Shown piece by piece: positions 15,245 to 23,079 of a stretch of 36,634 bases of DNA. Each line of letters starts with the position of its first letter. The first letter of the stretch is position 1. Source of the stretch: Fimenecus sp051881455 (GTDB lineage Bacteria; Bacillota; Clostridia; Oscillospirales; Acutalibacteraceae). A model generated the notes under the pieces. The model did no database searches. It worked only from the letters and a program-made list of their open reading frames with translations, and was not told the DNA's origin. The stretch lies in NCBI GenBank assembly GCA_051881455.1, contig JBJEPX010000065.1, positions 1 to 36,634 of the forward strand. Direction: 5' to 3'. The translations under genes and the position numbers were made by a program.

Positions 15245-15463
15245 ATGAGAAAGAAAATGCTTAACACAAAAGAGCTTTCCCCCTCCTGCTCATACTGCGA
15301 ATACGGTAAGGCGTCCGTTGACGGCGAAACGGTTTTATGCATAAAAAAAGGCGTTGTGGAAAAAGACTTCGCCTGTAAAAAATTCAAATATGACATATTG
15401 AAGCGTCAGCCGAAAAGACCGAAGCCTTTGGAAAAATTTAATCCCGAGGATTTTTCCTTATAA
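15245..15463 (+). CDS. small four-cysteine protein, unknown function
   Basis: A 72-residue protein starting at the ATG at 15245 (GGTGA five bases upstream), 19 bases after ylbJ and likely co-transcribed. Cys15, Cys18, Cys32 and Cys44 give C-x2-C-x13-C-x11-C, a plausible zinc or disulphide site (SCSYCEYGKASVDG). The C terminus is Lys/Arg/Pro-rich (RQPKRPKPLEKFNPEDFSL). There is no signal peptide, so it is probably cytoplasmic. Linkage to ylbJ suggests, but does not show, a sporulation role. Confidence 0.8.
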   Translation: MRKKMLNTKELSPSCSYCEYGKASVDGETVLCIKKGVVEKDFACKKFKYDILKRQPKRPKPLEKFNPEDFSL

Positions 15464-15497
15464 TTTTCGGCAGAAAATAATTACATATTACGTAGAA

Positions 15498-15531
15498 AAA
15501 CAGCGAAAAGGAGCAATCCTCTTCGCTGTTT
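15498..15531. terminator. bidirectional terminator between convergent genes
   Basis: AAACAGCGAA / TTCGCTGTTT arms extended by AGGA / TCCT across one mismatch, GCAA loop. A T-run follows on the minus strand (15500-15496) and a weaker one on the plus strand. It serves the ylbJ unit (+) and the Ig-like gene (-). Confidence 0.85.
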
Positions 15532-15552
15532 AAAATTATTTGGAATTATCTG

Positions 15553-16590
15553 TTATTTCTCTTTTTTAGAGGGAATAAGAGCTATTCCGCAACCGGACAT
15601 AAGTGCGATTACTGCAAGAGCCGCAGCGGAAACACCTGCGTCGGTATTGGGGATACCGGGGATACCTGTTGAGCCTGAGCCTGTACCTGTTCCTGAACCT
15701 GAACCTGTGCCTGAACCTGTGCCTGTACCTGTGCCTGTGCCGGTTCCCGAACCTGCGCCTGAACCTGCGCTTGTAACATTTACAGAGAACTCTTTTTCAA
15801 AGCCCATTACATTGATTACAAAGGTATTTGCGCCCTCTGTAACTGCATTTTCTTTCTGGTCAAGATAAATGGGGAACTGCGCTCCGCCGTATGTGTTGTA
15901 AGCGTCGTCATCGGTAAGAACTTCGTTTGTTCCGTCCTTATAGTTTACACGGATTTCCATACCTGTTGTGTCAACAAGAAGTATTGAATCGTATTCTTCA
16001 AATACTACGTCAACAAGCATTTCCATAAGCTCGGGATCTTCTTCATATATTGCTTTAAGCTCATCAAATGTCAGACCTAATTCGTCAAGCATTGCATCAA
16101 AGGTATCCTTATCTGATTCATAAAGCTTATCCAAAGTAAAATTATCTCTTGTGAGAACATCTTTTTCCATATCGTATTCGGTTTTTGTGGGCATACTTAA
16201 AATTTCGATTGATTCAACGGGACACTCTTTAACCGTAACGGTCATTGTAGTTGTAAGCTCAGTATCCGTTTCGTTGTCATAATATACTACTTCTGCTTCA
16301 TTGTCGCCGATTACATAATCATAAACGGTTATATCAATCCAACCGTCCTCATCATCGGAAGTAACGGTTTTTGTAGTACCGTCATCGTTAGTAACCGTAA
16401 GGACAATACCCTCAGCATCGCACCAGATATCGTTATCAACATCGTCAACGCCGACATAATAAACCGTTCTGTCAGGCATTGTTGTAACGCTGATTGATTC
16501 GGGTGTTGCCGCGAGAGTTGAAATTGAAGCAACTGCAAAGATAAGTGCTGCAACGAGCATTACGCTCATTATTTTTGTGAACTTTTTCAT
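15553..16590 (-). CDS. secreted Ig-like surface protein with C-terminal anchor
   Basis: Unknown function, predicted cell surface. Residues 1-28 are a signal peptide (cleavage near TLAATP). Two bacterial Ig-like beta domains follow, about 30-122 and 126-272; the second contains an acidic helical insertion (145-203, including DAMLDELGL and DPELMEMLVDVVFEEY). Residues 275-308 are a Gly-Thr/Ser linker. The end is IPNTDAG (313-319), a hydrophobic helix (320-340) and SKKEK, laid out like a sortase signal but without the Gly that normally follows Thr. The start ATG lies about ten bases after GGAGGA. It has a full-consensus promoter and a divergent XRE regulator next door. A role in adhesion or carbohydrate binding is possible but unsupported. 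Confidence 0.85.
   Translation of the reverse strand: MKKFTKIMSVMLVAALIFAVASISTLAATPESISVTTMPDRTVYYVGVDDVDNDIWCDAEGIVLTVTNDDGTTKTVTSDDEDGWIDITVYDYVIGDNEAEVVYYDNETDTELTTTMTVTVKECPVESIEILSMPTKTEYDMEKDVLTRDNFTLDKLYESDKDTFDAMLDELGLTFDELKAIYEEDPELMEMLVDVVFEEYDSILLVDTTGMEIRVNYKDGTNEVLTDDDAYNTYGGAQFPIYLDQKENAVTEGANTFVINVMGFEKEFSVNVTSAGSGAGSGTGTGTGTGTGSGTGSGSGTGTGSGSTGIPGIPNTDAGVSAAALAVIALMSGCGIALIPSKKEK
15667..15768 (-). repeat. degenerate hexanucleotide repeat encoding the Gly-Thr/Ser linker
   Basis: About 17 imperfect copies of GGN-ACA or GGN-TCA encode residues 275-308. Six-base units keep the reading frame whatever their number. Confidence 0.85.
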
Positions 16591-16641
16591 TTTCGTAAAG
16601 TCCTCCTTATTTTTTACAGATTTTTATTATCTGTTAAGTTG

Positions 16642-16670
16642 ATTATACATCATACCATTATATATGTCAA
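16642..16670 (-). promoter_or_regulatory. consensus promoter of the Ig-like surface gene
   Basis: Minus-strand TTGACA (16670-16665), 17 bases, TATAAT (16647-16642). The -35 lies in a GTCAA-GTCAA direct repeat (16666-16675), a possible operator. Confidence 0.85.
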
Positions 16671-16714
16671 GTCAAATATATGCTAAAAAGAAATATTTTT
16701 GGTTTTTTATGGAT

Positions 16715-16720
16715 TATAAT
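16715..16720 (+). promoter_or_regulatory. candidate -10 element of the XRE gene
   Basis: TATAAT 32 bases before the XRE start codon. No good -35 lies at the right distance, so activation or weak expression is possible. Confidence 0.4.
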
Positions 16721-16751
16721 GAATAATATATTAAAAAGGAGGCCGCGACAT

Positions 16752-17054
16752 ATGTATTATGACAATTTTGCCGCAAGACTTTCAAAGCTTCGGCAGGAAA
16801 AAGGCGTTTCCGCTCGTGATATGAGCCTATCACTCGGTCAGAGCGAAAGCTATATTAACAAGATAGAAAATAACTACGCGATGCCCTCTATGAACGGATT
16901 TTTTTACATTTGCGAATACTTAGGAGTTACCCCCGCGGAGTTCTTTAACGAAGAACAGAAAAATCCTGTTGTATTTAACGAGCTTATAAATAATCTGAAA
17001 TCCCTTAACGAAAATCAGTTAAAACTTTTGTCGGATTTTATTAAATCACTTTAA
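16752..17054 (+). CDS. XRE-family helix-turn-helix regulator
   Basis: A 100-residue DNA-binding protein. Residues 6-62 are a lambda-repressor-like HTH (FAARLSKLRQEKGVSARDMS, then GQSESYINKIENNYAMPSM and LGVTPAEFF). A short C-terminal helical segment (LINNLKSLNENQLKLLSDFI) probably mediates dimerisation. I chose the ATG at 16752, nine bases after a perfect AAGGAGG; the longer frame to 16680 is AT-rich leader. It is divergent from the Ig-like gene, so it may control that promoter and its own. Targets and ligands are unknown. Confidence 0.9.
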   Translation: MYYDNFAARLSKLRQEKGVSARDMSLSLGQSESYINKIENNYAMPSMNGFFYICEYLGVTPAEFFNEEQKNPVVFNELINNLKSLNENQLKLLSDFIKSL

Positions 17055-17078
17055 ACAGAATACGCAAAGTAAAAGGGC

Positions 17079-17105
17079 TGCCGCAATTTATAGCGGCAAT
17101 TCTTT
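17079..17105 (+). terminator. weak hairpin after the XRE gene
   Basis: TGCCGC / GCGGCA with an eight-base loop, followed by a short T-poor stretch (ATTCTTT). Marginal as a terminator; the stronger hairpin at 17119-17152 follows. Confidence 0.35.
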
Positions 17106-17118
17106 GATTATAAAAGAC

Positions 17119-17152
17119 AAAACTCCCTGCTTGAATTAAAGCCGGGAGTTTT
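17119..17152. terminator. bidirectional terminator between XRE gene and ftsZ
   Basis: AAAACTCCCTGC / GCCGGGAGTTTT arms with one mismatch and a ten-base loop. The T-tracts flanking both sides suit the convergent XRE (+) and ftsZ (-) genes; the ftsZ stop is 18 bases away. Confidence 0.8.
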
Positions 17153-17169
17153 GGATTTTTATGTGCGAA

Positions 17170-18255
17170 TTATTTTCTGCTCTTGAAGAGATCGAGGATA
17201 TCGTCCATATTATCGTCGTCATCAGCGCCGAAATTACTGCTGGAGCTTATATCGTCCATTGATGAATTGTATGTGGGTCTTTTTGCCATGCCGTTTCCGT
17301 CAATGCCGAAGCCTGTTGCGATAACGGTAACAATCATCTCATCGTCGAGCTTTTCGTCAAATGCAACACCGAAAATGATGTTTGCATCTTCATCAGCCTG
17401 TGAACGAACAATGCCTGCCGCTGTATCAACATCTTCCAAAGTGATATCGGGAGATGCTGTGATGCTGATGATAACGCCCTTTGCGCCTGTGATTGTTGTT
17501 TCAAGAAGGGGGCTGGAGATAGCCGCATTTGCCGCCTGCTCTGCCTTATCCTTACCGCTTGCACTGCCGATACCCATATGAGCATGACCTGCGTCCTTCA
17601 TAACTGCGGTAACATCGGCAAAGTCGAGGTTAATGAACTGGGGCATTGTGATAAGGTCTGTAACTGAGTTTACGCCCTGGCGGAGAACATCATCGGCAAT
17701 ACCGAAAGCGTTTGCAAAGGTAATTCTCTGCTCGGAAACATATTTAAGTCTTTCATTGGGGATAACGATAAGAGAATCAACATGCTGTGCAAGCTCTGCA
17801 ATACCTGCCTCTGCCTGCTTCATACGGTGACTGCCCTCAAAAGCGAAAGGCTTTGTAACGATACCTACTGTAAGAATACCTTTTTCCTTAGCGATTTCAG
17901 CAATGATGGGAGCCGCGCCTGTACCTGTTCCGCCGCCCATACCTGCTGTTACGAATACCATCTGAGTGCCTGAAAGTGCTTCGATTATAGCGTCACGGCT
18001 CTCTTCGGCTGACTTCTGACCTACTTCGGGCTTTGCGCCTGCGCCGCGGCCTGCCGTAACCTTCTCACCGATTTGGATTTTCTGGTCGGCAAGTGAACGG
18101 GCAAGAGCCTGCTTATCTGTATTGATTGCGATAAGCTCTACGCCGCCGATGCCTGCCTTTGCCATACGGTCAATAGCGTTTCCGCCGCCGCCGCCGACAC
18201 CGATAACTTTAATATTAGTGATGTCCTGATACTGATTATCAATTTCGAATGCCAT
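17170..18255 (-). CDS. ftsZ: cell division protein FtsZ
   Basis: Tubulin-like GTPase that forms the cytokinetic ring. The 361-residue product has GVGGGGGNAIDRM (19-32), the signature GGGTGTG (107-113) and the synergy-loop motif NLDFADV (209-215). After the core (ending about 322) the linker is short, and the C-terminal peptide DDILDLFKSRK replaces the common DIPxFLRxR. It has a strong TAGGAGGA site and its own promoter (18312-18340), and is the last gene of the dcw cluster. ftsA, often directly upstream, is missing here. Confidence 0.99.
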   Translation of the reverse strand: MAFEIDNQYQDITNIKVIGVGGGGGNAIDRMAKAGIGGVELIAINTDKQALARSLADQKIQIGEKVTAGRGAGAKPEVGQKSAEESRDAIIEALSGTQMVFVTAGMGGGTGTGAAPIIAEIAKEKGILTVGIVTKPFAFEGSHRMKQAEAGIAELAQHVDSLIVIPNERLKYVSEQRITFANAFGIADDVLRQGVNSVTDLITMPQFINLDFADVTAVMKDAGHAHMGIGSASGKDKAEQAANAAISSPLLETTITGAKGVIISITASPDITLEDVDTAAGIVRSQADEDANIIFGVAFDEKLDDEMIVTVIATGFGIDGNGMAKRPTYNSSMDDISSSSNFGADDDDNMDDILDLFKSRK

Positions 18256-18311
18256 TTTAACATCCTCCTATGTATAGAAAATTTCACACCTATGCATTAT
18301 AGTTATAGGTT

Positions 18312-18340
18312 ATTTTAACATTATTAAAAAAAGATTGCAA
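18312..18340 (-). promoter_or_regulatory. promoter of ftsZ
   Basis: Minus-strand TTGCAA (18340-18335), 17 bases, TAAAAT (18317-18312) with TGT forming an extended -10. It lies in the 140-base ftsQ-ftsZ gap. Confidence 0.75.
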
Positions 18341-18395
18341 TATATATTGTATAGATTTTTTCTTAGATTTCAGTTTTTTTACACTTTTTTAACAT

Positions 18396-19382
18396 TTATG
18401 CCGCCTTTGAAGAGGTTTTTGACGGACTTTCGGCGGTTTTTGATGTGCCCGCGTCGCCTGAAGCGCTGTTTTGTGCGGAAGCGTCACTTACGGAGGCGTC
18501 CGTATTACCATCCTGCGGCGGTTCCTCCTGCGTTGTGCTCTCCGCCGTTACGGTTTCTTCAAGCCAAGCACCCTGCCCCGGGACGGTTAAGTTTATGGTG
18601 CCTCTGTAAGCTGAATTTTCTTTATTCTGGGTTTCGATTGCCGCTTTGCCCAAATCAAGCTTTTTGAGGAGATTTCCGCTGTCGGTTTCACCCAATACAA
18701 GAGTTATTCTGCCCTGATATTCAAGCTTTATGTTATAAATATTGGATAAATCCACAGCCGTTATATCGGAAAGTCCGCATTCAATGCAGGCTTCTCTGAC
18801 CTCTTTCAGTTTACCAAGCGCTTTTTCATTGGTAAGCGTTATAATTTTTCCCGTTTCGGCAGATACGATCTCTTCCGTTTTAAGCAAAATTAAGTTTTCG
18901 CCTATATATTCCAATCCTGTTTCCAGCACCTTTCCGTTTTCGTCAAGGATAATATAATAGCCGTCCTTTGCCGCCGCATACACGGGATCTGTTCTTTTTA
19001 CGATTATTTCGAGCTTGGAGGGCAATCGCCGTTTAAACTCTGCCGAGCCGATATAGGGAAGCTGAGTTGTTATAAGTTCGTTTGCCTTTTGCTTTGAAAC
19101 TAAAATCAGGTTATCCCCTGTTTTTATTCCGCTTGCCTCAATAATTTTTTCGTCTGAATATGCGCTCTCACCCGATACGGTAATTGTATTTATATCGAAA
19201 AACATTGTGAGCACAAGAGCAATTCCAACGCACAAAAAAACAAAGCAAAGCAAGGAATAAATTATAATCTTTTTGCGCCTGTTCTTTTTTCGGCGCTGAT
19301 TTGTACGGTTAACAATTCGCTCGTTGCCCGAAAGCTGTTTATTCTGCACGGCTCTGTTGTTATTCGGTTTCTTGTTTTTCAT
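18396..19382 (-). CDS. ftsQ: cell division protein FtsQ/DivIB
   Basis: Bitopic membrane protein that scaffolds FtsL and FtsB/DivIC at the division site. The 328-residue product has a basic cytoplasmic tail (1-38, RRKKNRRKK), a transmembrane helix (39-60), a POTRA domain (about 64-131, FDINTITVSG to LEIIVKR) and a beta domain to about 270. An unusual Ser/Thr/Asp/Ala-rich tail follows (276-328). The start overlaps the murA 3' end by 23 bases, with AAGGA very close to the ATG and GGATG slightly further. DivIB is the Gram-positive name for the same protein. Confidence 0.93.
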   Translation of the reverse strand: MKNKKPNNNRAVQNKQLSGNERIVNRTNQRRKKNRRKKIIIYSLLCFVFLCVGIALVLTMFFDINTITVSGESAYSDEKIIEASGIKTGDNLILVSKQKANELITTQLPYIGSAEFKRRLPSKLEIIVKRTDPVYAAAKDGYYIILDENGKVLETGLEYIGENLILLKTEEIVSAETGKIITLTNEKALGKLKEVREACIECGLSDITAVDLSNIYNIKLEYQGRITLVLGETDSGNLLKKLDLGKAAIETQNKENSAYRGTINLTVPGQGAWLEETVTAESTTQEEPPQDGNTDASVSDASAQNSASGDAGTSKTAESPSKTSSKAA

Positions 19383-20643
19383 CGTCCTTCATCCTTTTGA
19401 TGTCCGCGCCCAAAAAGCTGAGCACATTTTCAGGAGCTTCGTATCCCCTGTCAATATGGTGAATCTCTGTTATTTCTGTTGTTCCCGAGGCGCAAAGCCC
19501 TGCGATTATCAATGCCGAGCCGCCTCTTAAATCGGTTGCCTTTACGGTTGCTCCGCTTAAATGCCGAACACCCTCAATTACCGCCATTCTGCCCTCAACA
19601 TTTATTTTCGCGCCGAAACGCAAGAGTTCGCCGATATGCTTAAAGCGGCTTTCAAAAATATTTTCCACTATTACGCTTGTGCCGTCGCAAACCGTTGTAA
19701 GCGCCATCATCTGCGCCTGAACATCTGTTGGAAAGCCGGGGTACGGCATTGTGCGTATCATTCTTATTCTTTTAAGTCTGGGCGGAGCGCTTAAACACAC
19801 CCATCTGCCGCTTACAGTAACATCGCACCCTGCCTCACGCAAGGGCTGAATTGTAGGCCCTATATGGGAGGGAATTATATCACGCAGACAGATTTTTCCG
19901 TTTGTAACCGCCGCCGCAATCATATATGTGGATGCGGCAATTCTGTCGGGAATTACGGTATGCTCGGTGGAATAAAGCTTTTTCACGCCTTCTATTGTCA
20001 CCGTGCTGTCCCCTGCGCCGTGAATTTTTGCGCCGCACCGATTTAAGAAATCCGCCAAATCGCTTATTTCAGGCTCACGGGCGGCATTTGTGATTACAGT
20101 TGTTCCCTTTGCCAAAACGGCAGCGAGGATAATATTTTCCGTTGCCCCTACGCTGGGAAAGGAAAGTGTAATTCTTGTGCCTGTTAACCCATTTCCTTCG
20201 GCAGAACAGACGATAAAACCGTTTTCCGTTGATACGGTTGCGCCGAACTGTTCCATTGAGGAAAGGTGCAAATCTATTGGGCGAAGTCCTATTTCACAGC
20301 CTCCGGGAGTTGAAAGTACTGCCTTTCCCATTCTGCCTAAAATTCCTCCTAAAAAAACAATGGAGGAACGCATTTCATGCATGAGATTATCGGGGACATC
20401 ATTTTTATTCACACCGCTTGAATCAACCGTTACCGTATGTCCCTCACGCTGAACCGTACAGCCCAGATAAGTAAGAATTTTGATTGTTGCGTCAACATCC
20501 GAAAGGCTGGGACAGTTATGTATTACCGATGTTCCGTCAACCAGCAGAGTTGCCACGAGTATGGGCAACACGCTGTTTTTGGCTCCCTGCACGGTAATCT
20601 CACCGTTCAGCCTTTTTGAGCCGTTAATTATGATTTTATCCAA
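19360..20643 (-). CDS. murA: UDP-N-acetylglucosamine 1-carboxyvinyltransferase
   Basis: First committed enzyme of peptidoglycan synthesis, transferring enolpyruvate from PEP to UDP-GlcNAc; the target of fosfomycin. The 427-residue product has K22-N23 in GAKNSVLPI. The catalytic cysteine is C116 in PGGCEIGLRPIDLHL, so fosfomycin sensitivity is not excluded by a Cys-to-Asp change. It also has DLRGGSALIIAGL near the C terminus. The start is TTG at 20643 with only a weak ribosome site, but it matches where the family begins. A 77-base gap precedes it, with an AGTATG / CATACT inverted repeat and no clear promoter. Confidence 0.98.
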   Translation of the reverse strand: MDKIIINGSKRLNGEITVQGAKNSVLPILVATLLVDGTSVIHNCPSLSDVDATIKILTYLGCTVQREGHTVTVDSSGVNKNDVPDNLMHEMRSSIVFLGGILGRMGKAVLSTPGGCEIGLRPIDLHLSSMEQFGATVSTENGFIVCSAEGNGLTGTRITLSFPSVGATENIILAAVLAKGTTVITNAAREPEISDLADFLNRCGAKIHGAGDSTVTIEGVKKLYSTEHTVIPDRIAASTYMIAAAVTNGKICLRDIIPSHIGPTIQPLREAGCDVTVSGRWVCLSAPPRLKRIRMIRTMPYPGFPTDVQAQMMALTTVCDGTSVIVENIFESRFKHIGELLRFGAKINVEGRMAVIEGVRHLSGATVKATDLRGGSALIIAGLCASGTTEITEIHHIDRGYEAPENVLSFLGADIKRMKDDEKQETE

Positions 20644-20720
20644 TTTTCACACGCCCTTTACAGTATGAAAAAATACTTTTGTCCCATACTATGCTGTTTG
20701 TGCAAAAAATGTTATTGTGT

Positions 20721-21836
20721 TTATTTTAGAGATGTAATTATCCGGCAGATTTCGGAAAGTGCATTGAGTTTTGCGTTTTCCCCTGCTTTTTTACCGATTT
20801 CTTCAAGCTTATTTTTGTTATTTTTAAGTTCTATTACCGTTTCGGCAAGAATTTTTCCGTTTAAATTCTTTTCTTCAATAAGAATTGCGCCGCCGTTTTC
20901 GGAAAGCGTCATTGCATTGTGAAACTGATGATTTTCCGCTACATTAGGTGACGGGATAAGTATTGACGGTTTAGAGAGCGCCTGAATTTCCGAAATTGAA
21001 CTTGCTCCTGCACGGCTAATTACCAAATCACAGGCAGGAAGACAGATTTCCATATTGTCTATGTATTCACGCACCTCAATATTTGTGCCTTTGCCGTATG
21101 GAACGCCGTTTTCGGAAAGCTTTTCAGGCACCCATTTGCCGTACTGTCCCGTTGCGTGTAAAAAGCAGATATTTTTTTCTTTATAAAGCCTTGTGAGCAT
21201 ATCCACAACGGCGTTGTTTATTGCATTCGCACCAAGGGAACCGCCCATTGAAAGCACAAGCATATCATTTGAGCCAATTCCTAAAGTTGCTCTTGCAAAA
21301 TCACGGTCGGCTTTAACGATTTGTCTGCGGACAGGAAGTCCCGTTACAATCGGAGGATTTTTGCATTTCATATGCTTTTCCGCCGCCGCTGAGGTAAGCA
21401 TAACCCTGTCAACGGATTTTGCCAGAGCTTTATTTGCCACTCCCGGGAAAGCGTTTTGCTCGTGGATTGCGGTTTTTATTCCCATTTTTACTGCTGTTCT
21501 AAGCACCGGACCCGTTACATAACCACCGAAGCCGACAACTACATCGGGATTAAACTCGGAAATAATTTTTTTTGCCTCAGAGGAGGCTTTCAATGTAAGC
21601 GTTGCCGTCTTTATGTTTTCCTTTAAACCTTTTAAAGACATTTTCCGCGAAAAGCCGTTCATTTTAACGGTTTTTATTGGAAATCCCGCCTTGGGAACTA
21701 TTTCGGTTTCCATTCTGCCCTCTGTTCCTACAAACAGAATTTCACAGTCGGGTTCAAGTCTTTTTATTTCCCCTGCAACGGCAACGGCAGGGTTTATATG
21801 TCCGCCTGTACCCCCTGCTACAAACATAATTCTCAT
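20721..21836 (-). CDS. murG: lipid II synthase MurG
   Basis: Membrane-associated GT28 glycosyltransferase adding GlcNAc from UDP-GlcNAc to lipid I. The 371-residue product has the GGTGGHINPA loop (8-17), a basic hydrophobic patch for membrane contact, GGYVTGPV, HEQNAFPG, and the C-terminal nucleotide-binding segment SRAGASSISEI. It lies six bases after ftsW, with AAAGGAA as ribosome site. Confidence 0.99.
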   Translation of the reverse strand: MRIMFVAGGTGGHINPAVAVAGEIKRLEPDCEILFVGTEGRMETEIVPKAGFPIKTVKMNGFSRKMSLKGLKENIKTATLTLKASSEAKKIISEFNPDVVVGFGGYVTGPVLRTAVKMGIKTAIHEQNAFPGVANKALAKSVDRVMLTSAAAEKHMKCKNPPIVTGLPVRRQIVKADRDFARATLGIGSNDMLVLSMGGSLGANAINNAVVDMLTRLYKEKNICFLHATGQYGKWVPEKLSENGVPYGKGTNIEVREYIDNMEICLPACDLVISRAGASSISEIQALSKPSILIPSPNVAENHQFHNAMTLSENGGAILIEEKNLNGKILAETVIELKNNKNKLEEIGKKAGENAKLNALSEICRIITSLK

Positions 21837-21842
21837 AGAAAA

Positions 21843-23048
21843 TCATTCCTTTGCCTTATTTGAGCGTGACACGGATAAAATCATACCCATTTCACAAAGC
21901 AGAATAAATATGGAGGTGCCGCCCGCCGAGAAGAACGGAAGGGAAATTCCCGTATTGGGAATAAGGTCGCTGACAACGGCGATGTTAAGAGCAACCTGAA
22001 TACCGATTTGAAACGATATTCCCATTGCAAGCAATGCGCCGAAACGGTCGTTGGCACGCAGTCCTATGTGTATTCCTCTGTAAACGAGAAGCGCAAAGAG
22101 AAGAATTATAAGCGACGCGCCTACAAAGCCCAGTTCCTCGCACACAATTGAAAAGATAAAGTCGTTCTGCGGTTCGGAAACATAAAGGTGCTTTTGCTTT
22201 GACTGTCCTAATCCCGTACCTAAAAATCCGCCTGAACCGATGGCGTAAAGGGAGTTGTTGGTCTGCCAACGTGCGCCCGTAGGGTCATAATCCTTATCAA
22301 GCCATGCGGTAATACGCTCTCCTGCGTATTTTTCAAGCACCTGAGGATTGGCTATCAGGAAAACTACAGCCACGAGTATCACTCCGCCTGCAACCACAAA
22401 CCATTTATACTTTACCTCGCCCATGAACATCATGATTATACCGATTCCCAGCATAAGCACAGTTCCCGAAAGGTGATTTTCAAGATAAACGAGCCCTGCG
22501 AAAACTATTATCAGCAAGCCGTAAAGAATAACTTTTGTGAAGGACTGATAAACCGTTATTTTACCCTTGCTTATTCTGAAAACCAAATCGCTGGGTACTT
22601 TTCCCGTTACGGCCTTATAATCTTTTTCAAGAAGATATGCCAAAATCAGAATAAGCCCTATTTTTGCAATTTCAGATGGCTGAAATGTTGTAAATCCAAG
22701 GTTTATCCACCGTTTAAAGCCGGGTTTATATTCAGGGAGTACAAGAACGAGCAATAAAAGTCCAACGGATACAAACACGCCCACAATTGCCGCCAATCTG
22801 AAATATTCATACCGAATTCTTGATATGGCGTACATTCCCGCAAGTCCCAAGAGTGTGAACAAAAGCTGACGGCGGAAAATAAAGGTGCTGTCACCGTTTC
22901 TGTTGTAATAACTGTAAGTATAGCTGGCGGAAAACAGCATAACAAGACCTATGGTTACGATTGTCATCAAAAGCAGGAAAAATGTTACATCCATTCCGCC
23001 GCGCGCAAAGAAAATATTTGATGATTTTTTCTTTTTAGCTGATGCCAT
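21843..23048 (-). CDS. ftsW: SEDS peptidoglycan polymerase FtsW/SpoVE
   Basis: SEDS-family glycosyltransferase that polymerises lipid II together with a class B PBP. The 401-residue product has a basic N terminus (ASAKKKKSS), about ten transmembrane segments, and the family sequences ARWQTNNSLYAIGSGG, GLGQSKQKHLYVSEPQNDFIF and GISLPFFSAGGTS near the C terminus. Its place between mraY and murG matches spoVE/ftsW. Vegetative FtsW and sporulation SpoVE cannot be told apart from sequence alone. Confidence 0.95.
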   Translation of the reverse strand: MASAKKKKSSNIFFARGGMDVTFFLLLMTIVTIGLVMLFSASYTYSYYNRNGDSTFIFRRQLLFTLLGLAGMYAISRIRYEYFRLAAIVGVFVSVGLLLLVLVLPEYKPGFKRWINLGFTTFQPSEIAKIGLILILAYLLEKDYKAVTGKVPSDLVFRISKGKITVYQSFTKVILYGLLIIVFAGLVYLENHLSGTVLMLGIGIIMMFMGEVKYKWFVVAGGVILVAVVFLIANPQVLEKYAGERITAWLDKDYDPTGARWQTNNSLYAIGSGGFLGTGLGQSKQKHLYVSEPQNDFIFSIVCEELGFVGASLIILLFALLVYRGIHIGLRANDRFGALLAMGISFQIGIQVALNIAVVSDLIPNTGISLPFFSAGGTSIFILLCEMGMILSVSRSNKAKE

Positions 23049-23079
23049 TTTCTCACCGACCTTTCAAAAAATTCGGGCT

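Noticed and set aside
15667..15768. CRISPR-like short repeats
   Set aside because: Six-base units without spacers, in frame and coding for a Gly-Thr/Ser linker.
20644..20720. Promoter or terminator in the murG-murA gap
   Set aside because: There is an AGTATG / CATACT inverted repeat, but no T-run after it and no -35/-10 pair at correct spacing.
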